This document shows positions 48,060-59,734 of a stretch of DNA of 64,000 nt, piece by piece (the stretch's first letter is position 1; each line of letters opens with the position of its first letter). The translations under genes and the position numbers were made by a program. The stretch spans positions 4,045,001 to 4,109,000 of the forward strand of contig CM060831.1 of NCBI GenBank assembly GCA_030762175.1, given 5' to 3'. The DNA is from Metallyticus violacea. Lineage: Eukaryota > Arthropoda > Insecta > Mantodea > Metallyticidae. Under the pieces are notes generated by a model that saw only the letters and a program-made list of their open reading frames with translations, had not been told where the DNA came from and searched no databases.

Positions 48060-48777
48060 CGCATGAAATTAATAAACGAAACTCTTGGTCAGTTAAACCT
48101 AAAATTACATGATTTGTACTTAAAATTAATCAAAATATTAAGACATCTAATTTGGAAAAATCCAGAAGATAATATCCACATGAAAAGAAATGTCTTAATG
48201 AGAAATAAAACACTTAAACCAAATAAAAAATTCAGCATATTGTGTAGTAAACAAAATGGAAACCATTACCAGCCCCAAGAAATCCACACAGACAATGTAA
48301 TTAATCTATCTCAACATTCTTTCAACAATCTAGAACTACAGTTTCTAAATACGGGTTTGGCTTCTCCAGAAATTACCACTCAAGATTTGGAAGAATTAAA
48401 AAAAAAAAAAAAAAAAAAAATCTGCCATCAAAAACCAATATGGGCAGTTATAAATAAAATAAAGCAGCATAGTAATAACCGTCATCATCAACATCATAAA
48501 AAATGCATACTTAGGTCATTTAACAATAAACAAGTGGTATACTTAAAAGCAGATAAAAGGAATAAGTTGTGATTCTAGACCACAATGAAATATTAAACAA
48601 ATGCAGAGCCTACTAGGTAGTATGGAACATACAGTGATAATGTATGGTCCCTTGGGTGTGTCCAAGCTTATAAGTCTTCTCTCGGGCAGATCAAAACCTT
48701 GTCAGATAGTGATAAATGGAAGCTAAAAACGAACAGTCATATGCTTTCTACGATTTATGGCCTTCCCAAAATAAAAT
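48060..48777 (+). pseudogene. Penelope-like element N-terminal region
   Basis: VINLSQHSFNNLELQFLNTG (48298) matches the VNLS---L---E--LL-KGL start of PLE proteins. It is followed by VVYLKADKRNKL and, after a shift, LDHNEI (48536-48590; the KADKGN-VVILD motif), and STIYGLPKIK (48742-48771; the YGLPKIHK motif before the reverse transcriptase palm). A run of 23 A at 48398-48420 interrupts the frame. The element is cut at 48777-48780 by the mariner remnant. Confidence 0.8.
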
Positions 48778-48779
48778 AG

Positions 48780-49660
48780 TCACTGGGAGCTAGATCTGGG
48801 CTGTAGCGTGGATCTCCTTGAAGCCACATTTCTTCATAGCTTTCTTTGCTGTGAACAAGAGCTGTGTGCACAGGCACATTGTCATGAAGAAGGCACACAC
48901 CACCATTCACCTTTCCTTGCCTTTTCTCTTTGATGGAAGCACATAGTTTGTGCAGTAGGCCAGTACAGTACTCCCAACTTACTGTGGTGTTCCTCTCCTT
49001 GTAGTCATTGAAGAGTATTTCCTCACAGTCCCAAAAGATTGTGGCTAAGACTTGGTTGACTGAGTGAACTTGGTCTTTAGAGGTGGTGCACCAGGTTTAT
49101 GTGATTCTATTTTGGACATGCAATCATAGTAGAGGACCATAGTTTCATCTCCTGTAACAATGGTTTGCAGAACTCTCTCTCTCTATCTCTCTCTCTCTCT
49201 CTCTCGTTGCAGCTTTGGGCTGAGAAAAGAAGCCTAGGCACCCATCTTGCACTAACCTTATTCATGTTTAAATGTTCAAGAATAACTCAAAGGACTGTTG
49301 TTTTAAAAAAAGTCCAACCTTGCTTCTATTTCTTTACTTTGAGCCGCAGGTCTTACATAATTTCTCCTTCCACAAGAGCAATGATTTCAGGAGTGAACAT
49401 TTCCAAGAGCCGACCTACACACTCTGCATCTTCAATGCTTTCTCGACTCATTCAAGAAAGTTTGGTCCACTCTTTTACGGTAGAATAAGAAGGGGATACT
49501 TCCCACATACATAGTCCAATCGCCATTTAATTTCATTTGGAATAAGTCCTTCTTTTGTGAAAAACTTAACTGTTGGATGCTCCATTTTGAATACGTCAGT
49601 ATTCTACACACAGCCTTCTTTATGCAACTATATCTGAACAATTGAATGAAGCAAAGTGGA
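48780..49660 (-). pseudogene. mariner-family transposase remnant
   Basis: On minus in order: EHPTVKFFTKEGLIPNEIKW (49585; N-terminal helix-turn-helix), a decayed WHKRF and SGRP region, ARWVPRLLS-like (ARWVPRLLS appears as CKMGA-ASFLS and SARWVPRLL-type frames at 49220-49250), VTGDETMVLYYD (49155; first catalytic Asp), FLHDNVPVHTALV (48890; second Asp) and YSPDLAPSDYF (48790; third Asp). The spacing of the last two Asp is one short of DD34D, indicating a small deletion. A (TC)n tract lies between two blocks. Terminal repeats not found. Confidence 0.85.
49173..49205 (+). repeat. (TC)n microsatellite inside the mariner remnant
   Basis: CT-rich tract with one TA interruption, expanded between the ARWVPRLL and VTGDET blocks of the transposase. 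Confidence 0.95.
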
Positions 49661-49779
49661 ATATACAGCGGCAATTATTTACTTAACAGAAGGTATGACA
49701 ACAGATAGAGCTTTTGTGAAGGCGATAATCCTTATCGACGAGGCCGGAAACTTATGGACTTACCCTCGTATGTAATCTA

Positions 49780-50077
49780 TGATTCGTTTTATTTACGGAC
49801 ACTCTTTAACATCTCAGGTCATCAGCGTCCCATTCAAATCAGGGCGTGAAACGGCCGACAAATTTTACTCAGAGGTCCCTTCTTTTAGGCTTGAGGTTCT
49901 TTTTCGTGCTGTAAATGTACGACACGGGACCCACGGCTTTGCTTTACTTCCCTTCCAAAAGAAGCCATACTTAGGATTTTTACCACCGAAAGAATCCATC
50001 GATCCTGGCCGGGTTTGAACCCGCGACCTTGGGTTTAGAAGGCAAGTATTGTTACCGCTACACCACCAGGACCGACT
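49780..50077 (-). mobile_element. tRNA-Arg-derived SINE, minus strand, 12-bp target-site duplication
   Basis: Reverse complement of the same SINE as 44161-44454, with the tRNA-like head at the right (B box GGTTTGAACCC read on plus near 50010) and the tail ending at 49780. GTATGTAATCTA flanks it at 49768-49779 and 50078-50089. The two copies differ at scattered positions, so they are separate older insertions. Confidence 0.93.
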
Positions 50078-50094
50078 GTATGTAATCTAGTATC

Positions 50095-50097
<3 letters not shown>

Positions 50098-50133
<36 letters not shown>
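50098..50133 (+). repeat. (TAA)n microsatellite
   Basis: About 12 units directly next to the right target-site duplication of the SINE. Confidence 0.95.
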
Positions 50134-50135
<2 letters not shown>

Positions 50136-50869
50136 TTAATAATAGTAATGGGAAGATGTAATGTGTGCATGAAAGCTGACATAAGTACATATGACCAAGG
50201 AAAATATATCATATGAAATTGATGTCATAGGTATATCATGCTGAAACCTGTATCTTTGTCGCGACTCTGTGGAGCTATTCATAAGGATGCCTTTTGTATT
50301 CGCACGGGACCTTTCAGTTATAGTCACTGTTAAAAAGTCTCTGAAGTAAACAATGTAGGCAAGTAGCTAGCTTTCCCTTTGGAGAAAACATTCCCTAAAA
50401 AAAATCTCTCAAGGACAACGTATCCACAAATGCCGGGAAGAAATGAGAATTTCAACTACTCAGGAGGCAAGCTTTCGAATCTTGCTTCCAGAAGTTTCCA
50501 GGAACCAAGCCGTTAAGCCAATAAAAAGAAAGGATATAAGATGCGTCTAGAATTATCTTAAATTTGAATTCTCAAAAAGTGACACTTAGAGAAAAGATAA
50601 ATGGCCTAGTTATGTTAATGAATGTGTTTGCAGTAGAGAGTAATCAGTTACGAGTGTCGAATAGTCAAACATTGGTGCATGTGTAAGATATGTTTTTGTG
50701 AAAGCTATCTGGTTAGAAATCACAACAGTGAAGGAGTGTTTCATAAAAGTGATGAACAGTGAAACTAATAATCTGTTTTGGTGTATAGACCGGGAGCATA
50801 GCTGTGGCATCAACAAGAACCCAAGACTCATCGTTAGGGCTTATCAAAACAAAATAATTCCCTATCATC
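50134..50869. other. No recognised feature
   Basis: Possibly includes the decayed 5' part of the LINE that becomes recognisable at 50870. Confidence 0.35.
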
Positions 50870-53335
50870 CTTATAAATGTACAACAGGAAGAAGAATTTA
50901 TATTTATGAACATAAATGTCCAGAGTATCATTGACTATATAGTATGTAGTGAAGGAAACTATCAGGTGTTGATAGATTTTAAAATAGTGGACGTGACAAC
51001 AAGTAGTGGACACTTCCCACTAGGCTGAGTGTAGAGGAATGCTAAAGGGAGGAAGAAGCAATAAAAATTAAATATATAAAATATTTTAAATGGAAAGAGG
51101 AGTATGCTGAGAACTTGGTATCCAAAATAGGGGAAATAGGAAAAGTATGGAATTCTAGAGGCACTGAAGGTAAGAAAGATAGAGGGAATATTGGAGAAGG
51201 TAGAGTCAATGGTAAAGTAGGCAGGAAGTAAAACGGAAGTGAACCAAAGGGGAAGTGCAAAAGGTTAAGAATGGTATGATGGAGAGTGTGTTAAGGTAAA
51301 CAAATAAGTGTTTAAAAACTTATTAAGGTGGAGAGGGTTAAAAGAGGAAGATGATAGGCAAATTTTTTGTTCTAAAAAAGAGGATATGAGTGTGTAGTGC
51401 AGGATAAAAAGAAAGTGACAACAGAGAATGAGTGAAAAAATTAAAGGAGCCGTGATAGTAAAGACAGTAAATACACATCCATATAGTCAGTTAAGAAGGA
51501 TGTCTTAAGGAAGAGATGGGTAGGAAATAAGATAACCCCCAAGAAAATGGAACTACTTTAGGAATCTGACAGGTGGCAGAAATATCCCGAGCTAATAATT
51601 AAATTTAGATAGTAATGTGTATAGGATAGAAAGTTTAGATGAAGAGTTTACTGTGAATGAGGTAGGGTACCAGAATAAAATTATAAGAAGAAAAAGATTG
51701 CAGGAGTAGGTGGAATTCCAGAAGAAAGCTTTTGGGGAAATGGAAGGAAAAATTAGGCTGCTAACAGAACTATTAAATACAATTACGGAGAGGAAGGTAA
51801 TAAATGAGAGTTGGAAAGCAAGTATGATCATTCCAATATGTAAAGGGAAAGGTGGTATAAATAGCTTGAGTAACTATCGAGGAATTAGTCTGCTATCAAT
51901 TTTAAATAAAATATATACTAGTATATTAGCAGGAAGGTGGGCATAAAAGTAATTTAAATTATCAGAATTTCAAGCAGGCTTTAGAAAAGGAACAAGAACA
52001 GTAGATAATACAATTCATAATGCAGTGAGTACAAATATTTAAGAAATAAGTGTATATAATTTCTTTGCAAATTTTGAGAAAGTATTTGATACAATAAATG
52101 CAGATACATTGGTATACAAATTGAGATATAAGGGAGTTATTAATGAATTTATTTTAGGACCAAAAATTATATGAAGGAAGTGGTATTGCGTTAGATGTGA
52201 AGGTAATAGATCCACAAACTATACAACTCAAAAATTTGGCTGGAGACAGGGATGTAAATTGATATTATTTTATTTATAGATGATATCCAAGATAAGATTA
52301 AGGAAAAAAAAAAAAAAGACATTCCCCAATTATGGGAAAGAAGGAAGTACCAGGGTTGCTTTTTGCAGATGATCTTATAACAGGAGCAGTAACTTTGATA
52401 GGATTACAACATGTCATTCATGAAATTATTACATTTTGTGCAGAATGGGGCCTGAAGATAAACAGTAAGGGAGTTAGTAATGCATTTATTTTAGAACCAA
52501 AAAGTATTTGAAGGAAGAGGGGAAGGTAAGAAGGTTAGAATTGAAGGTAATTAGATCCACAGACTATACAACTCAAAATTTTGGCTTGAGACAGGAATGT
52601 ACATTAAGCTCGATATTATTAAATTTATTTATAGATGATATCCTTTAGGGAAAAAATAGACAATGTCCTATTATAGGAAAGAAAGAAGTACCAGGATTCC
52701 TTTAAGCTGAAGATCTTATAACAGCAGCAGTAACTGTGATAGGATTACAACATGCCATTGATGAAATTATTATATTTTGTGCAGAATGGGGCCTGAGGAT
52801 AAATAGTAATAAATCAAAGATAATAGCATTTAAAAAGGGAACAAATTAAGAAAAGATGAGAGATGGTTTATAAATAGAAACCCAAAAGAGGTAGTGAGAT
52901 TTGCTAGTAATAGAGGTCCAGTCTAAATGTGCACCAGTAAAAGGTAAATTAACTATATAAGCTGTTTTTTGATTAACTTTGTATAAAGTTCCCAAATTAT
53001 CAATGAAATGGTTAGAAAGACTACATGAGGCTGTGGTTACGAAAAAGATCATGCAAGCAGTGGAAATTTGGGAAGTGTCAAAGGTGTGGACAAAGATTCA
53101 TGTAGTGCATAGAATGTTTTGTACAGAAGTTCTGGGGCTACCAAAAAGTTCACCAAAGGAGGTAAATGTACTAGAATTAGGAAGAGAAGGAAGCAAAGAA
53201 TCTTAAAATGTTGGCATAGATTTGTATACAATAATGATGTCTTACATACCAAAGAGATGTATTGGAAAGGGAGTGTTGGCTTGGGAAGATGGGGAAACTA
53301 TTAGAAGAAATTGGAACGGGAGATGTCTGGCAAGC
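50870..53335 (+). pseudogene. APE-type LINE with tandemly duplicated palm region
   Basis: The endonuclease end reads EEEFIFMNINVQSIIDYIV and SGHFPLG (50890-51025; SDH-PL with G for D). The reverse transcriptase has ELLNTITERKVINESWKAS (51765), NYRGISLLSILNKIYTSILA (51870), EFQAGFRKGTRTVDNTIHN (51965), FFANFEKVFDTINADTLVYK (motif A, decayed), PGLLFADDLITGAVTLIG (52350; motif C FADD) and INSNKSKIIAFKKGTN (52800). The C-terminal part (VHRMFCTEVLGLPKSSPKEV, GKLLEEIGTGDVW) ends abruptly at 53335 where the duplicated block begins. Many stops. Confidence 0.88.
52131..52805 (+). repeat. Tandem duplication of about 337 bp within the LINE reverse transcriptase
   Basis: Unit 1 (52131-52467) and unit 2 (52468-52805) both run from AGGGAGTTA through GATCCACA-ACTATACAAC, GATGATATCC and CAGATGATCTTATAACAG to GCAGAATGGGGCCTGA. 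Unit 1 keeps FADDL; unit 2 reads AEDL. The duplicated piece covers the catalytic motif C. Divergence of roughly one in ten bases shows it is not an assembly echo. Confidence 0.93.
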
Positions 53336-53639
53336 CAATTATCTAAGATGGTTGCATTATTATTTCTATAACATGTACCATGACTTCACCTTCCCAATAA
53401 CTCACAGACATAATTATCATGTAACATTCACCCAAACCCATGCACCTAGGCACCATTGCTGCAGTGAAAACAGGTCATCTCTGTTAAAAGCAGACGTGTA
53501 TCATTTTCATCAACATTTATTTCAGTTCAGTAAGATAATAGTGCAAGGAAGAATCACATCCCACATTCAAATTATGGCTCATTGGTATAAAAAGGAACAT
53601 GAAAGATCTGCATTGTATGAGAGTCCTTTGAAACCTTCC

Positions 53640-54470
53640 CGGAATAATGTCAAAATGACCACATAGCATTTTGAAATGATTCTCATGTTGATGCTAATGC
53701 ACTTAGACCACCAATACTCTAAAGCCTTTATCCACATTTGCAAAATACACCTCAATGAATTATTCATCCAACAAGGAATCTTCTCTTATTTACTGAATAG
53801 ATGCAAGACCAATGGAGCCAATGCAAACAAATAAGCTACATATGGGATTGTCACCACTGATGAGAGCAAGTGATGCAACATGACTTTCTTCTTTGATATA
53901 CCCAGATTGTTTTACTACATTTTTCTCTTCAACAGGTCCAAAAGAATACCGTGATACACTACAATGAGATGATAATCCATTAGCAGCACACCCTTCCTAT
54001 CCCACAAAACCAATGCCATCATCTCTCCAGTCAATGTCACATACTTGTTCCACTTTGACAGGGGAGAATCCTGATGCTTCCATCACTGCTTTGTTTTAGT
54101 AATACACCCATGTTTCATCATTGGTCACAAAAGTTTGCAGATCTCTATGAAAATGAGTCAAACTTTGCTGAGATGTGTACACTTTGATTCACTTTTAATC
54201 CTGAGTCAGCAGTCATGGCAACCAAATGCCCCATCATTTTTTCTCGAGCATAAATCTTCCCTCAAAATGGGACATACACATTCTTCTCAAATACCCACAT
54301 GTCCTTAATCCACAATCCTCCAAACCACATACAAATATAATCAATCATTTCTGATGTCACCATGAATTTTGTCCATCCACTCCATGGGTCATTTTCCAAA
54401 AGTTCCCAGTCTGTTGAAACTTCAAAATTCACTTAGAAATGGTTGAAAATGATGGTGCAGAGTTTCCTAA
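53640..54470 (-). pseudogene. mariner-type transposase remnant, copy 2
   Basis: Same insertion as at 9440-10250, carried along in the duplication; the DETW block is near 54105. The C-terminus is better kept here: WIKALEYWWSKCISINM (53725-53680), matching the G-EALEKRWTKCI-L end of mariner proteins. Confidence 0.8.
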
Positions 54471-54659
54471 AGTGTATACATTTCCGTTGCATATGTACAC
54501 TTCTTTACCATGTATTTAATAACCATGCCATATTCAATATTTGCCTTCCCCACCTCCCATATGCAATGTAACAAATCAAAGATGTAAAAACCTCAAGCGT
54601 AATTCACATCAACAGGATCTACTGGAGGGGGGGGAGGAATTGGTAGAACAAAGGAAATC

Positions 54660-55545
54660 ATGAGAATTATATGTACTCCCTTAGTACTTAATGTATGTAT
54701 GTAGGTAGGGTAGGAATGTAAAGGAAGATAAAAGGTATAATAAAGAACTAGTATAGACATAAAGGACTTATTTATTTTACCAATCAGAGGCTGCCAGCCA
54801 GCGTTTGCAAATTTCATCTCAGGAGATAGGTTCCGCCCGCAGGGCGGAAAAAAAAATTTTTAATATATATATAAGTCCAAAATGAGGAAAACTGGAGAAA
54901 AGAAAGGAAGAAGGTATTATTGCAGCATTGGAAATGGAGAATGGCATTAGCAGAGAAGAAGGCAATAGTAGTGGTAATAGCAGCAGCAAAAAATATTGCT
55001 AAAACAATGCCAAATATGCAGAAAGCAAAATGAACCGAGCAACATTTAAAAATGGATAAAACTTTTTATGCCAATAAAGTTTTGGAACCATTTCAAAATT
55101 TCAGCCAATACAAAAAAATTATACATACAAGGAGATTACTCGCAACAATTCAAAATACTTTGTGTGCTCAACACAAGCTACTCGTTGTACATTGTTTCTC
55201 CATCTTTAAATCTCCATCATTTATCAATGTAGACAATATACCTGTAAATATTACACTTAATAATCTTAGTCATTTACCTATCTGCACATCATGCCTAGTA
55301 AATGACTAGATGTAGTAAAGAAACCTACTAAATCTAGTCATTTACCAGGCAGAATTAGAAATACTACATAGAGTACATCTTCTTTATTACAACTTTGTCA
55401 TTTACCAATCTGCCCATTCAGCCTGATAAATGACTACATTTATTAGAGGGAAAAAACCTACAAAATCTTAGTACTTTATCAATCTGGTAAATTTTGGATT
55501 TAATACAATTATTCTCTAAAATTCACCAAAGTGGTATTAGATTTA
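54660..55545 (+). mobile_element. Foldback-type module, copy 3 (single arm)
   Basis: Flanking module with the hairpin at 54831-54849, arm from AAGTCCAAAATGAGG at 54874 to about 55160, reverse-oriented 58-bp repeats to about 55520. The boundary with satellite is the same as in copy 2. Confidence 0.75.
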
Positions 55546-56705
55546 CCTCATCAACTTTTCATATCAGCTGGACAGATTAAAGGGGAGAAGGAGGGGGAAA
55601 AAACAGTGGAATGCAGGAAAACCTGCAAAAATGTTTTCTTTCTATCTACCCCCCTCCCACATATAAATACCTCACCAGCAATTTTTATAACCATGACCAA
55701 TGAGAAGGAGGAAATTCATCAGAACTTGGAAAAACATAAGAGAGTGTTTTATTTTTGCTCTGCTTCCAAATATATATAAAAATTAGCACAACTTAGAACA
55801 CCTGAAAAATAAATTTTGTCTTTTTTTTTTTTTTCTTTCTCTTTCCTCCAGAATATAATTACCTCACCAGCTTTTCACATCTGCAAAACCAGAAAGTCCT
55901 AAAGAAATGTTACTTTTCCCCTTCCAGATATAAATACATCAATAGCATTTCACATATGCAAAACAGACTACAGTGAAAAAAGAAGGGGGGATATGAAAAC
56001 CAGCAGAACCAAGGCAAAATACCTAATGAACAATGCTAATTACGCAGGGCAAAAAAAAAAAAAAAAGAAAGAAAGAAAGAAAACGAAAAAAGAAAAGAAA
56101 ATGAAAACCTGATATATATATCCCTCCCCACTCCCAAGTATAACTACCTGACCAACATTTGACATCTGACAATCCAAGAAAAAAAGAATTTCCCTCCCCC
56201 ACTCCCCGATATTAATAGTTCACGCACATTATCACATCTGCAGAATATGCAAGTGTATGGAAATCCACTCCCCCCTCCAAGATATAAAAACTTGACAAGC
56301 AACTCACATCTGCACAACCAGGAAGGGAAAAAAAACTACATAAAGATTCCCACCCACCCTCCCACATATAAATACATAACCAACAATGCACATCAGCAGC
56401 AACAACCAATGGGAGTGAGGACAGAGAGCACAACTTAAGAAAACATGGAGAATATATTTTTTCTTATTTTATATTTTCCTCTCCCCTATATAACTAATTT
56501 GACATCTGCAGAACCAGGAAAGACTACATGTTCTTTTTTCGCATACCTTCCAAATATAAATATCTCACCAGCATTTCACATAACCAGGCCCAGCAAATGG
56601 GGGGAGGGGAAAACACCAGCCAAACCTAGAATAACACAGAAAATTGTTCTGGTTTCTTTCTTTTATTTTTCCCCTTCCATATATATATATATACCACAGA
56701 GCATT

Positions 56706-56736
<31 letters not shown>

Positions 56737-56805
56737 AAGAAGAAGGAGGAGGAGGAGGAGGAGGAGGAGGAGGAGGAGGAGGAGGAGGAGGAGGAGGAGG
56801 AGGAG
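56706..56805 (+). repeat. (AAG)n to (AGG)n compound microsatellite
   Basis: About 13 AAG units change into about 20 AGG units, immediately after a satellite subunit start (GAGCATTT). Confidence 0.97.
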
Positions 56806-56809
56806 TGAT

Positions 56810-57719
56810 CCTGAAATCAACTAATCTGAGACACAGCTAAACTCAACTAATAAAGCTCTTCCACTGAGCGGAACTGAAATGACCGTGCTTATCTTCCACA
56901 CTGAATACTCTTGTAAAACTGACTTCGGGTCACAAAATTACAAGACTAAATAAACATAGCCTACGTGACTTTTTACATGTAGATATCAACTCAAACTGCT
57001 AGCTTATTCCCTTGAAGAGGTTACCGGCCTGTCTTTTCATCCCTGTAGTTGTCATATTTTATAGTGCCTACCCTACTTTACAATTCTCTAACAGAAAACC
57101 AAATTAAACATCTTTTCCACAAACTCTACTTAAGAGTTTTCTCCAGAAAATATTGATTTGCCATGTTCTAGGGCATTTTATACAAATTTTGTTACAATAG
57201 GCGACAGAAATTTCCAGGCCAGATTTTATGGCTGGAATAGCCTTCTGCACTCTTGCAAGAAAATAACATTACAAACAATAATTCAGCACTTGTATAGGAA
57301 ATAGAAATAAAATTACATTACACTCATGACTATAATAAAGAAGTTACATAAACTTAATATAACCACTCCAATCAAATTTCGGGTGGCAGTTTATAAATAC
57401 TGTCTCAACTGTTCGTATTTCTCATATAAATTAATTTAACATGGTTCACTACAGTCCGGGAGCATTCGTTGATAGTTCAGTGCAAGATTTTAGTACGTAA
57501 GGTAAATTAACTTAAAGTGCTTTGTATGATTGTGACAACAAAAATACTTTTACACTGTGTGTTTGTGGACTGTTAATAATGTCACTTTCAAAACTTGGTA
57601 CCAGTGATACAGGCCATTCCCAAGCTAGATACATTACTTTTAAAATGTACACTTGCTTTAAAGAATTGTTATTTGAAGAAGAGCGTGATAAAACAAACTT
57701 TTCACACAGTCAAGTACTC
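56810..57719. other. Unassigned segment between satellite parts
   Basis: No repeat core and no known coding motif. Open frames at 57522-57734 and nearby are unremarkable. Confidence 0.4.
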
Positions 57720-57765
57720 ACGGCCAAAGCATGAGCATTTCACAGATGCAGGACAGGCTAGAGTG

Positions 57766-57818
57766 AGGAGGGGGAGGAGGAGGAGGAGGAGGAGGAGGAG
57801 GAGGAGGAAGAAGAAGAA
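57766..57818 (+). repeat. (GGA)n microsatellite
   Basis: GGA/AGA-rich tract following a GAGCATTTCAC subunit start, the same position as the compound tract at 56706-56805. Confidence 0.95.
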
Positions 57819-57898
57819 AAATTGCCAAAACCTAGAAAAATATGCATTCCTCCCCTCCCAGATATAAACATCTTACTACCAATTCCTATCAGCAAGAC

Positions 57899-57919
57899 AA
57901 AAAAAAAAAAAAAAAAAAA
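57899..57919 (+). repeat. Poly-A run
   Basis: Twenty-one consecutive A within a satellite subunit. Confidence 0.95.
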
Positions 57920-58189
57920 GGCACAACCTGGGAAAACCAAGATATTTTTCTTCTTTCATCCCAAATATAACTACCCAACCTGCAGAACTACCTATGCCTA
58001 GAGTGTTTTTTTTGTCCACTCCCAGGTATAAATGCCTCATCAGAAATTCACATATGCAGAACCAAGGAAGGCTGGCAAAAAAGGAGGGCGGAAAAAAGGA
58101 AAGAAAGAAAAAACAATGGAGCCCAGGAAAATCCAGAGAAATGTTCCCCCCCACATATAAATATCTCATTAGTATTTCAATTAAAAATG

Positions 58190-59275
58190 AATGTAGGAAT
58201 CCACATAGTGAAACTATCATAATCTTGTTGAATTAAAAGTAAAACTTCTAAAATCATGTCAATATATTAAACTCTCTTGACGTTTCACATTAAACTTTTT
58301 TATTAAAAAGTAAGATGGGACTAATTTCGTAAGTCACTTGCTCACATTGTCAACCAATTGATGACTAACGGATCTCTTCATGTAGAATGTATACTTGGCT
58401 GTGTGTGCTCTGGTGGTCTGTTGATGAACCTGTACAATATGTTGTCTGCTTCTGGTATATCAAAATTTATAAGTCTACATTCATATTTTTTTATATAAAT
58501 CTTTTCCCATATACTAAGTTCCTTTGGGTGCTGAACTGCTCTTAGCATTATTATATCTTTTTCTATTTCATGATTTTCATTCCAGAAATGTGCTGCTACT
58601 GCTGATTTTTCTATTTGTTTGTATCTGATGTTTCTCCAGTGCTCTTTCAATCTAATACCCAAGTTTTTTTGGTCTTGCTTAGATATACTTTATCACTTCC
58701 TTACAGTTGATCCTATATATGCCTGAACTATCTTCTTTTGATCTGAGTTCAATTTTGTTTAGATTCGGTAATTTGCCTACACTGTGTCTATTTATGGGTG
58801 CCAAAGCGATGTTGTATTCTTTGAATATTTTTTTAAATTTGAGATTTATGTAAGGGTGGTACGTGAACTTTTGATAAGTTTTTTTCTTTATATAAATTGC
58901 TGAGTATGGTGATTTGTTTTGATTTGTTTGATTTTCTTTTTTCATTTGAATCTTTTTATTTTTCGATCTATCATTTGTTTACTAAACCCATTAACTTTTG
59001 TTGTGTGTATTATATGTGAGTATTCATTCTCATATTCTTCTTTTTTTAAGTAGTACATTAATCAACCTATAAATCATACTATTGAATGCTTCTTCTTTGT
59101 GAGGTCTAGGGTTGAAACCATTAGTTTTATGTAATTATTGGTGTGTATATCTTTTCTGTATATGCCAAATTCTAATTTGTTATTAATTTTTATTATCTTC
59201 AAATCTAAGAATGGTAAATTATTATTAGTTTCAAATTCCATAGTAAATTTTATTGTTGTTTCTTGTAAATTTAAG
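58190..59275 (-). pseudogene. Penelope-like element, 3' half on minus strand
   Basis: On minus: IKFTMEFETNNNLPFLDLKI, FGIYRKDIHTNNYIK (59260-59120), a linker PYSAIYIKKKTYQKFTYHPY and KKIFKEYNIALAPIN, then SSGIYRINCKE (58720; GIY), a short frame break where YIG should be, GIRLKEHWRNIRYKQIEKSA (58660-58600), ENHEIEKDI, KELSIWEKIYIKKYE and ADNILYRFINRP, ending at about 58378. The 3' UTR to 58190 carries a hammerhead-like motif and the end sequence reused in the hairpin at 35952-36262. Same family as 27440-28510. Confidence 0.9.
58313..58359 (-). ncRNA. Hammerhead-like motif, U3-A8 variant, second copy
   Basis: On minus: AATTGG (stem I), TTGACAA, T, GTGAG-loop-CTTAC (stem II with one G-U), GAAA, TTAG, TC, CCA. 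Compared with 36125-36172, stem II has changed from CCTCAC to a CTTAC form that still pairs. Stem I is reduced to three pairs. The shared TTGACAA box indicates a family feature, not a private mutation. Confidence 0.4.
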
Positions 59276-59279
59276 AGCT

Positions 59280-59460
59280 TGAGAGGCCAAAAATGGAGAG
59301 AGAGGACTGCCCAGTTTTTGGCAGATCTATTTATGAGCTTTTTTGTAATGCACATAACTGAAGCCTTCCCATATATATTCAAGGTCTGGTACAGATATGT
59401 GGATGATGTTTTTGCCATCGTGCAAACCAGATACATAGAAGATGATCTCTAAACAACTAC
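59280..59460 (+). pseudogene. PLE reverse transcriptase fragment, plus strand
   Basis: FLADLFMSFF, then FPYIFKVWYRYVDDVFAIVQ (59370-59430) contains the YVDD catalytic motif of PLE reverse transcriptases. It joins the minus-strand fragment at about 59277 with opposite orientation, so the palm and its following part are separated by an inversion or a second insertion. Confidence 0.85.
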
Positions 59461-59479
59461 AAAAATGTGAAGAAAAATT

Positions 59480-59710
59480 TTTGAAGAAAAAAACCCATAG
59501 AATTAACAGTATGGGAAAATATATTTATAAACAAAAACAAAGTATTTTTGGCTAACTTTGATCTCCCAAACAACAGCTACCTCATCAAAGTTCGTTAAAG
59601 TCACAGAGCGACATCCTAATACTACACTTGGAAGCGGCCAGTGGGACCAAGCTGAAGATGGAGGCAATCGCCTTTGAAACATGTCCAAGTAAGTGGAACA
59701 AAATTAGTGA
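59480..59710 (+). mobile_element. PLE terminal sequence with hammerhead-like core
   Basis: CTGAAGA (59652-59658), T, GGAGGC-AATC-GCCTTT (stem II with two G-U pairs), GAAAC (59676-59680), AT, GTC (59683-59685). All core bases of the hammerhead consensus CUGANGA, GAAA and cleavage triplet are intact. Stem I next to the core is weak (one G-C pair, then mismatches), so folding is doubtful without looped pairing. Confidence 0.55.
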
Positions 59711-59734
59711 AATTTGAGTGATTTCTAACAATAA

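Larger units (their letters stand above)
53340..56700 (+). repeat. Duplicated block, copy 2 (first copy at 8572-12870)
   Basis: Starts within the LINE C-terminal region and repeats the copy 1 order: mariner remnant, flanking module, foldback arm, 58-bp repeats, satellite. Private differences include the shortened left end and a (GAAA)n-like tract at 56064-56090. Because copy 2 begins inside a LINE that is not next to copy 1, copy 2 is likely the derived location. Confidence 0.85.
55545..58190 (+). repeat. Higher-order satellite, block 4
   Basis: Subunit order at 56200-56700 repeats that at 12100-13050 (TCACATCTGCAGAATATGCA, ATAAAAACTTGACAAGC, ATAACCAACAATGCACAT, CTAATTTGACATCTGCAG, ATCTCACCAGCATTTCAC, TA tract). 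A non-satellite stretch (56810-57720) separates the second part (57720-58190), which has GAGCATTTCACAGATGCAGG and CTCATCAGAAATTCACAT. Confidence 0.82.
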
